From a bacterium (lineage in GTDB: Bacteria > Ratteibacteria > UBA8468 > B48-G9 > JAFGKM01), in assembly GCA_021157805.1 (NCBI GenBank), contig JAGGVW010000035.1:1-7316 (forward strand): 7,316 bases of DNA. Direction: 5' to 3'. Below are positions 1 through 5,295 of this stretch, one piece after another. The position numbers and the translations under genes are program-made. Under the pieces are notes generated by a model. The model had not been told where the DNA came from. It worked only from the letters and a program-made list of their open reading frames with translations, and searched no databases. How positions within the stretch are numbered: position 1 is the first letter of the stretch; each line of letters opens with the position of its first letter.

Positions 1-1
1 A

Positions 2-922
2 TTCATAAGGGATAAAAACGGAAAAACAGATAAAATTACAATGAAAGTATATGTAGAACAGGATTATTCAAAAACATATATACCTCCCAAAAAACACCAT
101 GATTATTTTAAAGAATTTAAAAAATATGATTATTCAAAACTACCATACAACTGCCTTTATGCTCTTTCCCAGATTTATTTAAGTTATGAAAAGATTGAAG
201 AAGCATCAAAATGCTTTTCAGTTTTAAAATCAAAAGCAAAAACAGATGAAGAAAAATATAAATTTATGAAAATTCTATCAGGACTTCTGATAAAAACAGG
301 GAAATTGTGCGAAGCAGAAAAACTCTATTATGAAATAATAGAAAAAAATCCTGAAAAAATAGAAAATCTTTTAGAACTTGCTGAATTAGAAATAGAGATG
401 GAAAAAACTGACGAAGCAAAAGAACAACTTGACAAAATTATGAAAACAAAAGATGAAAAATTAAAAAGACAGGCAGAAATAAGAATGGGAGATATTTATA
501 GAATAAAAGGGGAGGGGGAAAAAGCAAAAAAAATATATGAGAAATATACAGATAAAAAAAATTACAGTATGAGAAATGCTTTTTATGCTCAACAGGTAAT
601 CTATAATATAAAAAGAAAAGATTTTTCAACTGCAGAAGAAAAATTAAAGAACTGGGAAAATGAAGTTCCTCTTGCTAAAATTGATAGTTCCTGGTCTCTT
701 CTGAAAAGCAGGTTGTTTTTTCTTGAAAATAGATTTGATAAAGCACTCAATGAAATTGATATTTTTTTGAAAATATGCTCAAAAAATAATCCTTATATCC
801 CCTATGCTCTTTTTTTAAAAGGAAAGATATTTGAGAAGAAAGGTGAAAAAGAAAAGGCAGAAAAAATATATAAAGAAATTCAAAAAGAGTATCCAGAAAT
901 AAATCTTGAAATTACCTTTTAA
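2..922 (+). CDS. TPR-repeat protein, 5' end beyond the window
   Basis: At least six helical hairpin units of tetratricopeptide type can be read, counted from the ATG at 41: about residues 37-68, 74-105, 107-140, 141-172, 176-210 and 255-288. The last is the clearest (ALFLKGKIFEKKGEKEKAEK, with the usual small and aromatic positions). TPR arrays bind proteins, and no catalytic domain is visible. The frame stays open from the ATG at 41 back to base 2. No Shine-Dalgarno sequence sits before that ATG, and the 13 upstream codons (IRDKNGKTDKIT) read like protein. The true start is therefore probably outside the window, with another, perhaps beta-rich, domain in front of the TPR array. Lys and Glu are very abundant and CpG is rare, as in miaB, so this looks like native chromosome rather than part of the island. 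The specific role is unknown. Confidence 0.8.
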   Translation, partial: FIRDKNGKTDKITMKVYVEQDYSKTYIPPKKHHDYFKEFKKYDYSKLPYNCLYALSQIYLSYEKIEEASKCFSVLKSKAKTDEEKYKFMKILSGLLIKTGKLCEAEKLYYEIIEKNPEKIENLLELAELEIEMEKTDEAKEQLDKIMKTKDEKLKRQAEIRMGDIYRIKGEGEKAKKIYEKYTDKKNYSMRNAFYAQQVIYNIKRKDFSTAEEKLKNWENEVPLAKIDSSWSLLKSRLFFLENRFDKALNEIDIFLKICSKNNPYIPYALFLKGKIFEKKGEKEKAEKIYKEIQKEYPEINLEITF

Positions 923-971
923 ATAGGATAGAAAAGAGTTTACCCCGATAATCTATAAAAAAGACAGAGAT

Positions 972-1000
972 TTGATTTTTTCTCTCCTGTGCTATATATT
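972..1000 (+). promoter_or_regulatory. candidate promoter for the defence island
   Basis: TTGATT (972-977) is followed by a 17-base spacer and TATATT (995-1000). The same region can also be read as an extended -10, TGC-TATATA (990-998). It lies about 120 bases before the AbiJ-like ORF and is the best sigma-70-like match between the TPR gene and the island. A second -10 look-alike, TATAAT at 1073-1078, has no -35 partner at normal distance. In DNA this AT-rich, chance matches are common. Confidence 0.3.
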
Positions 1001-1021
1001 ATTTATGGTGTTAAAATAATA
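997..1021. repeat. AT-only inverted repeat at the predicted start point
   Basis: TATTATTT (997-1004) and AAATAATA (1014-1021) are perfect reverse complements of 8 bp separated by 9 bases. The repeat begins within the candidate -10 and covers the expected transcription start, which is the geometry of a repressor operator. It has no G+C and no adjoining T-run, so it is unlikely to be a terminator. A chance match in AT-rich DNA is quite possible. Confidence 0.25.
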
Positions 1022-1036
1022 AAAAGGTAGGGAGAA

Positions 1037-1102
1037 TTGATTGTTGTTCAGAAAGAAATATATGTAAATAGATATAATGAGTTATTTTTGTGGAAGAACT
1101 GA
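1037..1102 (+). CDS. possible 21-codon ORF with TTG start (doubtful)
   Basis: A TTG at 1037 opens 21 codons (beginning LIVVQKEIYVNRYNELF) that end at TGA 1100-1102. AAGG at 1024-1027 is at a usable distance, and GGGAG at 1030-1034 is too close. It is in the same frame as the AbiJ-like ORF that starts at 1121. It matches no family I recognise. It may be a leader peptide, a decayed gene end or chance. Confidence 0.12.
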   Translation: MIVVQKEIYVNRYNELFLWKN

Positions 1103-1120
1103 AAATATGAAGGCAATATT

Positions 1121-1375
1121 ATGAAACTATTTTCTCAAAGAAAAGGTATTAAACCAGTTAAAAGCGTAATTCAAGTTAATTCCAGTTTACACCCTGCTTT
1201 GAAAAGTGCATTCAGCAGTTTATATGGATATACAAGTGTTACCGAAGGAATACGTCATGCTTTGCTTGACGAACCTAATCTTAATTTTGAAGATGCAAAA
1301 TTTATGTTAGTTTCATGCTCTACATTCATCAATTACCTTATTAGTAAAGCATATAAGGCAGGAATTAAAATATGA
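1121..1375 (+). pseudogene. AbiJ-NTD4-type abortive infection gene, internally deleted remnant
   Basis: The 84-residue product looks like the two ends of a longer protein. Residues 1-20 (MKLFSQRKGIKPVKSVIQVN) match the conserved opening of AbiJ-NTD4 abortive infection proteins. Residues 23-84 (LHPALKSAFSSLYGYT, then GIRHALLDEP, FEDAKFMLVSCS, FINYLI) match the extreme C-terminus of the same proteins. As I recall the family, members run to about 270-300 residues, so some 200 central residues are missing, with the joint near residues 20-22. The frame is intact and GAAGG (1109-1113) sits 7 bases before the ATG, so a short protein may still be made. Full-length relatives are phage-defence proteins placed among HEPN-like toxins; this form lacks the bulk of that fold and is probably inactive. 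It sits just before the restriction-modification operon, fitting a defence island. The family assignment is from memory of the motifs. An alternative is a genuine short regulatory or antitoxin-like derivative. Confidence 0.65.
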
Positions 1376-1470
1376 TTTGTACAGCGTTTAGCAGACATAC
1401 GGTTATGCTTAACGATGCCCAAATTTGGCAAAGGAAAACTTTATATATCTTCAGAATATTAGGTGTATAA
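1372..1470 (+). CDS. possible 32-residue ORF between the AbiJ remnant and the nuclease
   Basis: The ATG at 1372 overlaps the stop of the AbiJ-like ORF as ATGA. It has AGGA (1360-1363) 8 bases upstream and runs 32 codons to TAA 1468-1470, directly before the nuclease ATG at 1472. The product begins MICTAFSRHTVMLNDAQIW and resembles no family I know. Tight coupling on both sides and a plausible ribosome site argue for translation. Its small size and its overlap with inverted repeats argue for chance. If translated, it could couple nuclease translation to upstream translation, because the nuclease ribosome site (1461-1465) lies within its last codons. Confidence 0.25.
   Translation: MICTAFSRHTVMLNDAQIWQRKTLYIFRILGV
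1385..1414. repeat. inverted repeat upstream of the nuclease gene
   Basis: CGTTTAGCA (1385-1393) and TGCTTAACG (1406-1414) pair over 9 positions with one mismatch around a 12-base loop. It contains more G+C than its surroundings and has no T-run behind it. It could be an operator, an RNA hairpin in the leader, or the scar of a mobile element. It resembles an attC arm pair only superficially, because the arms are in the wrong order. Confidence 0.4.
1416..1430. repeat. near-perfect palindrome before the nuclease gene
   Basis: TGCCCAAATTTGGCA is a 14-base perfect palindrome (TGCCAAATTTGGCA) interrupted by one extra C. It lies 41 bases before the nuclease ATG and one base after the preceding inverted repeat. 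Its shape is that of a dimeric regulator site controlling the operon. No regulator gene is visible in the window. Confidence 0.35.
1461..1465 (+). promoter_or_regulatory. ribosome binding site that decides the nuclease start
   Basis: AGGTG lies 6 bases before the ATG at 1472. The longer in-frame start, GTG at 1463, falls inside this sequence and has no ribosome site of its own, so the ATG is preferred. Confidence 0.55.
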
Positions 1471-1471
1471 A

Positions 1472-3271
1472 ATGAAAAAACCATGGTCAATTTCAACAAC
1501 TGTTAGAAATCCTTTAAGATTGAGAGATTTTCTAAAAGTTCTAAAGCAACTTGAAGGTGAAGATTTTTCAAAGAAAAATCAAATCAAATATCAAATTCTT
1601 TTAATTAAGGAGAGAGTTTACAAACCGAACAGTATTCCTCAAAAATACCAAAAATATTACGATAACCCTGCTCTTGAAATTCCTTTTTCTGTTGCCAAAG
1701 ATATTTTTGAATGTCAAGAATATGAAGATCCTCCCATGAGAGGAAGACAATCAGTTAATCCTCTAAATAAATTGGGGTTTGCTATTGCGAGAGAAGGATA
1801 TGGACCTGTTAAGATCACTGAGTTAGGTAATTTATTCCTAAAAGGAGATTATGATATAGGCTTTATTTTCTTCAAAAGTTTATTAAAGTTACAATTTCCA
1901 AACCCATGGAGTAAGAACTTTTCAGAGAAACAAGGATTCAATATTGTACCATTTATAGCAACAATCAGATTAATAGAAGAAATAAATAGAAAAAGTAGCG
2001 TTAACGGTTTAAGTAGAGATGAATTTTGTCTATTTATTCCTACATTAATAAACGCGAAATATATTGATGAACAAATTAAAAGGATTTTAGCATATAGAAA
2101 AATCTCAGGTAAAAGAGCGAAGCAGAAATTTATTATAAAATTTGCAGAAGAATTCTATGAAACAAGTAAACTTCCCCAAAAGAAAATAAATAATCTATTT
2201 GACTATGGCGATAATATAATGAGATATTTTAGACTTACGAGATATTTTAGAATAGAAACAGCGCCGTTGGGTTATTACTGGCGAGTTGATTTAGAACTTT
2301 CAAGGATGTCCGAGATAGAACAATTATTATCCATATATGATGGCGTGGCATTTAAATTTAAGAATATTTCTGATTATTTAGATTACATTTCGGATATAAA
2401 TGAACCGACTTTACCGTGGAAAAAATTAGACAATTTGAAAAATATAGCCTTAAGCATTCATAAATTAATTATCAAAACATTAGAAAAAGAAAAAATAGCA
2501 TTATCGGAAGAAGAAATGAAAATCCTAAAGATTGAAATAAACACTCTTAATAAAACATCGTTGGAGAAACATATATCGGACTTGAGAGAATTAAATAGAA
2601 AACTAAAACTTTATGTAAAGAAAAGACAATTACTTGGAAATATCGATAGAATTAAGGAAATAATAGAAATACTGGGAAATCAGAAGTTATTAAGAAAAAT
2701 TGAGCCGGAAACTTTCGAGAAAATACTTACAGAGGCTTTCAGAATAATTAATGACGAACTTTTAATAAAACCTAATTATCCAATGGATGATGAAGGCGAA
2801 CCTTTAACTCACGCTCCAGGTAATAAACCTGATATAGAATGCTACTATGAGTCATTTAAAGCAATATGTGAAGTAACTCTTAATACTTCTAATCTTCAAT
2901 GGGTACAGGAAGGACAACCAGTTATGAGACATCTTAGAAATTTTGAGAAAGTTAATAGTTTTGATGATAATATCTATTGTATATTTGTAGCTCCTAAAGT
3001 TCATCAGGATACTTATTCTCAATTTTGGATTTCAGTAAAATATGAATACGACGGAAGGCCCCAAAAAATAATTCCTCTTACTGCTAAACAATTTGCATTA
3101 TTACTTAGAAAATTATTGAAATATATTGAAAACGGGAAGAAATTTACACATCATGAGTTGTATAAATTATACGATTGGCTTATAAAAGAGACATCAACTA
3201 TTAGCAGTTTTTCCAAATGGGCTGAAAGAATAAATCAAGTTTTAGAGTTATGGGTAGAGGGGAAAATATGA
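1472..3271 (+). CDS. AlwI / Nt.BspD6I-family restriction or nicking endonuclease
   Basis: This 599-residue protein cuts DNA beside a short asymmetric site; known relatives read GGATC (AlwI) or GAGTC (Nt.BstNBI, Nt.BspD6I, PleI, MlyI). The N-terminus carries the family's opening motif (PWSISTTVRNPLRLRDFLK, residues 4-22). The C-terminal PD-(D/E)XK-like nuclease core centres on GNKPD (D454) and EVT (E467), followed by E480 and H487 in PVMRH, with E416 upstream. These match the spacing I recall for Nt.BspD6I E418, D456, E469, E482 and H489 with a constant offset of two. All key residues are present, so it is probably active. Its length is close to the 604 residues of Nt.BspD6I, so it is not truncated. 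The stop overlaps the first methyltransferase start as ATGA, showing an operon. Whether it makes a double-strand cut as a homodimer (AlwI-like) or nicks one strand cannot be told. Its specificity cannot be read from the sequence. Confidence 0.93.
   Translation: MKKPWSISTTVRNPLRLRDFLKVLKQLEGEDFSKKNQIKYQILLIKERVYKPNSIPQKYQKYYDNPALEIPFSVAKDIFECQEYEDPPMRGRQSVNPLNKLGFAIAREGYGPVKITELGNLFLKGDYDIGFIFFKSLLKLQFPNPWSKNFSEKQGFNIVPFIATIRLIEEINRKSSVNGLSRDEFCLFIPTLINAKYIDEQIKRILAYRKISGKRAKQKFIIKFAEEFYETSKLPQKKINNLFDYGDNIMRYFRLTRYFRIETAPLGYYWRVDLELSRMSEIEQLLSIYDGVAFKFKNISDYLDYISDINEPTLPWKKLDNLKNIALSIHKLIIKTLEKEKIALSEEEMKILKIEINTLNKTSLEKHISDLRELNRKLKLYVKKRQLLGNIDRIKEIIEILGNQKLLRKIEPETFEKILTEAFRIINDELLIKPNYPMDDEGEPLTHAPGNKPDIECYYESFKAICEVTLNTSNLQWVQEGQPVMRHLRNFEKVNSFDDNIYCIFVAPKVHQDTYSQFWISVKYEYDGRPQKIIPLTAKQFALLLRKLLKYIENGKKFTHHELYKLYDWLIKETSTISSFSKWAERINQVLELWVEGKI
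3256..3262 (+). promoter_or_regulatory. ribosome binding site of the first methyltransferase
   Basis: AGAGGGG lies within the last nuclease codons, 5 bases before the ATG at 3268. It favours that start over the in-frame ATG at 3250, which would add MGRGEN encoded by the ribosome site itself. Confidence 0.7.
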
Positions 3272-4062
3272 AAATTAACTATATTTATAGAGGTGATTGT
3301 ATTGAGGTAATGAAAAAGCATATACCAGACGGTAGTATAAATTTAATCTATGCAGATCCACCCTATAATTTATCTGGGAAAAGCCTGAACCTTATCAATA
3401 ATAAAACAGGTGGACCATTTTACAAAATGAACGAAGGATGGGATACTTGGGATTATGATAAATATGTAAAATTTACTGAGAAATGGGTAAAAGAATCGTG
3501 GAGAGTTTTGAAACAAAATGGGAGCTTATATGTTTCTTGTACTTTCCATAATATTGGTGAGATAATTGTTATTGCTAAAAAGATAGGATTTAAATTAAAC
3601 AATATAATAACTTGGTATAAAACAAATGCAATGCCCAGTATAACTAAAAGAACCTTTACTCATTCAACAGAGTATGTTTGTTGGTTTGTTAAAGGGAAAA
3701 AATGGAAATTTAATTATGAAGAATTAAAAAAAATAAATCCTCATAAAACAAAAAATAGTAAACCTAAGCAAATGAGAGATTTTCTGGATTTTATAGAAAT
3801 TTCTTTAGTGCAGGGAAAAGAAAGAATAAAGGGAGAAAATGGAAGAGCTATCCATCCTACACAAAAGCCAGAAAAATTGTTAGAAATTATAATCATTGCT
3901 TCTTCAGATAAGGATGACATTGTATTAGACCCTTTTTTTGGCACAGGAACTACAGGAGTAGTTGCACAAAGGTTAAAACGGAAGTGGATAGGCATAGAGA
4001 TAAACGAGAAATACATTAAAGTAGCAGAAAAGAGAATATATGGGGGGAAACAAAATGCCTAA
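3268..4062 (+). CDS. beta-class DNA adenine-N6 methyltransferase, first of two
   Basis: This 264-residue enzyme would transfer a methyl group from S-adenosylmethionine to one strand of the operon's restriction site. Catalytic motif IV, ADPPYN (DPPY at 30-33), comes before SAM-binding motif I, DPFFGTGTTG (221-230), which is the beta-class order. GDC at 9-11 and HPTQKP (196-201) are also typical. DPPYN rather than SPPY favours N6-adenine over N4-cytosine as target. It overlaps the nuclease by 4 bases and the second methyltransferase by 8. It is clearly paralogous to the latter but has about 20 extra residues around 155-195, between KQMRDF and HPTQKP. That lies in the variable region likely to choose the target. 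Two such enzymes are expected when the site is asymmetric with an adenine on each strand. Which strand this one modifies is unknown. Confidence 0.92.
   Translation: MKINYIYRGDCIEVMKKHIPDGSINLIYADPPYNLSGKSLNLINNKTGGPFYKMNEGWDTWDYDKYVKFTEKWVKESWRVLKQNGSLYVSCTFHNIGEIIVIAKKIGFKLNNIITWYKTNAMPSITKRTFTHSTEYVCWFVKGKKWKFNYEELKKINPHKTKNSKPKQMRDFLDFIEISLVQGKERIKGENGRAIHPTQKPEKLLEIIIIASSDKDDIVLDPFFGTGTTGVVAQRLKRKWIGIEINEKYIKVAEKRIYGGKQNA
4042..4048 (+). promoter_or_regulatory. ribosome binding site of the second methyltransferase
   Basis: A run of six G followed by A (GGGGGGA) lies 6 bases before the ATG at 4055 and inside the end of the preceding gene. It supports that start over the in-frame ATG at 4040, whose extra residues (MGGNK) are encoded by the ribosome site. 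Confidence 0.6.
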
Positions 4063-4840
4063 AATAAAACTCATCCTTGGAGATTGTTTAGTGGAATTAA
4101 AAAAACTTGAAGCAGAGAGTGTAGATTTGATTTTTGCGGACCCACCTTATAATCTCTCTGGAGAAAACCACCTTACAGTTCATGCTGGAAAACCTGTTAA
4201 ACTAGACAAGGGAGATTGGGATAAGATTGATAATATTCATGAATTTAATCTAAAATGGATAAAGGAATGTATTAGAGTGCTAAAACCACAGGGAACGATA
4301 TGGATTTCGGGAACATTACACAACCATCCTTCAATAGGAATAGCACTTAAAGAATTAGGATTATGGATAATAAATGATATAGTATGGTATAAACCCAATG
4401 CCACTCCTTTATTTTCAAAAAATAGGTTTGTTCCATCCACTGAAATTATATGGGTAGCAAGCAAAAGTAAGAAATACTATTTTGACTATGAATTAGCTAA
4501 AAAAATCAATAAGGGAAAGCAGATGAGAAATTTATGGATAATAAAAGCCAGAAAACATATCACCTTACACCCAACTGAAAAGCCAGAAGGGTTATTAGAA
4601 AGAATTATATTGATAGGAAGTAAAGTAGGAGATACAATTCTTGATCCATTCTTGGGTTCAGGAACTACAGGTGTAGTTGCCAAGAGGTATAATCGCAACT
4701 TTATAGGAATTGAAATCAATTCTGAATATTTCCAGTGGGCAAAAGAAAGAATAGAGAAAACAGAAGTAAAAATTAGTCTATTTTCTAATGTTGAACATAT
4801 AAAACAACAGCCAAACATTTCTTTAAGTGAGAATTTATAA
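4055..4840 (+). CDS. beta-class DNA adenine-N6 methyltransferase, second of two
   Basis: This 261-residue enzyme is the presumed partner that methylates the other strand of the asymmetric site. Motif IV is ADPPYN (DPPY at 29-32), motif I is DPFLGSGTTG (197-206) and HPTEKP lies at 172-177, again in beta-class order. Similarity to the upstream enzyme runs the whole length (ADPPYNLSG, KQMR, GVVA, IGIEIN shared), so the pair arose by duplication, probably long ago given the many differences. The variable region before HPTEKP is about 24 residues shorter than in its partner. A polar tail of about 25 residues after the last core helix (after KERIEK) has no counterpart there. Translation is probably coupled through the 8-base overlap. 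No convincing terminator follows. Confidence 0.92.
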   Translation: MPKIKLILGDCLVELKKLEAESVDLIFADPPYNLSGENHLTVHAGKPVKLDKGDWDKIDNIHEFNLKWIKECIRVLKPQGTIWISGTLHNHPSIGIALKELGLWIINDIVWYKPNATPLFSKNRFVPSTEIIWVASKSKKYYFDYELAKKINKGKQMRNLWIIKARKHITLHPTEKPEGLLERIILIGSKVGDTILDPFLGSGTTGVVAKRYNRNFIGIEINSEYFQWAKERIEKTEVKISLFSNVEHIKQQPNISLSENL

Positions 4841-4975
4841 TGATGCCATTGAACTAAACTTTCTGGAAAGGTATAACAAACCACTCTTTTTTTCCTATCA
4901 AATAATTTTTTAACATATAAATATTTTCTGTTGAGTTTAAAGAAGTCCTGGCTGTTTTATCTCTTCTGATTGATA

Positions 4976-4984
4976 TGGTATAAT
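4976..4984 (+). promoter_or_regulatory. extended -10 promoter giving a leaderless mRNA
   Basis: TGG-TATAAT is a perfect TGn extended -10. No good -35 lies at 16-18 bases, which extended -10 promoters do not need. Only six bases (all T) separate it from the ATG at 4991, so transcription should start at or next to the A of the ATG. No Shine-Dalgarno sequence is present. It mirrors the element in front of miaB. Confidence 0.6.
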
Positions 4985-4990
4985 TTTTTT

Positions 4991-5251
4991 ATGAAATTTT
5001 TTTATATTCTTGTTGTTGTTATTTTAAGTAGTTTAATTGGAACAGCGCTGGGGGAGATTGCACTTTTTTTTATCCCGGATACTTCATCTTTTTATTCTTT
5101 TTTAAATTCTTCAATCTCATTTCCCTCTTTTTCAATAAACAATTTTAATCTTTCTGTCTGTTCTTTTTCTATTTCAATTGTTTTTAAAATTACTCCTGCA
5201 ACTCTCATCGGCTTAATTGCTGGATGTATTTATGGAATAACAAAAGTATAA
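4991..5251 (+). CDS. DUF4321-like small membrane protein
   Basis: This 86-residue protein has two hydrophobic segments, about residues 3-20 and 64-82, joined by a Ser/Phe-rich stretch. The pattern LIGTALGE (15-22) near the first helix, a middle part ending in a beta-like SFSISIVFKI, and a closing LIGLIAGCIYGI fits the DUF4321 family of small bacterial membrane proteins. Their function is not known. The start at 4991 is chosen because an earlier in-frame TTG (4970) would put the promoter -10 inside the coding region. It has its own apparent promoter and ends 44 bases before miaB, so it is probably native chromosome just right of the defence island. The family call is from pattern memory; the membrane topology is clearer than the name. 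Confidence 0.7.
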   Translation: MKFFYILVVVILSSLIGTALGEIALFFIPDTSSFYSFLNSSISFPSFSINNFNLSVCSFSISIVFKITPATLIGLIAGCIYGITKV

Positions 5252-5279
5252 TTTCTGCTTTCTCTAAAATTGAAAAGAG

Positions 5280-5288
5280 TGGTATAAC
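5280..5288 (+). promoter_or_regulatory. extended -10 promoter in front of miaB, probably leaderless
   Basis: TGG-TATAAC carries the TGn extension and lies seven bases before the ATG at 5296. No Shine-Dalgarno sequence occurs between them, so the transcript should begin at or next to the start codon. It is nearly the same string as the element at 4976-4984, including the T-rich link to the ATG. Confidence 0.5.
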
Positions 5289-5295
5289 TTTTTCT

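Noticed and set aside
962..990. AGAGA...TCTCT hairpin with T and A runs as a terminator behind the TPR gene.
   Set aside because: Only five base pairs form before mismatches, and the T-run is in the loop rather than after the stem.
1100..1120. TGA at 1100 read as an amino acid, joining the upstream 21 codons to the AbiJ-like ORF.
   Set aside because: The AbiJ-like ORF already starts with the family's conserved N-terminus at 1121 and has its own ribosome site. TGA serves as a normal stop for other genes here, including the nuclease and trkH.
1385..1414. An integron attC site, because GCTTAAC fits RYYYAAC.
   Set aside because: The partner arm (GTTTAGC) breaks GTTRRRY, and the two arms are in the opposite order from a real attC. 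No integrase is present.
4042..4047. G6 tract as a phase-variation switch in the methyltransferases.
   Set aside because: Six bases is short for slippage switching, it sits at the last codons of the first enzyme, and it is simply explained as the ribosome site of the next gene.
1727..4647. GGATC/GATCC sites (1727-1731, 3355-3359, 4643-4647), all inside the restriction-modification operon, as a sign of site avoidance in the flanks.
   Set aside because: Three sites in a window this small and this AT-rich are too few to test, and the enzyme's specificity is not known.
4841..4975. A terminator after the second methyltransferase: CTTTC-TG-GAAAG (4859-4870), GGT/ACC, then a T-run near 4886.
   Set aside because: The first palindrome has a 2-base loop and lies too far from the T-run, and the second has a 3-bp stem. 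No convincing intrinsic terminator and no gene were found in this gap.
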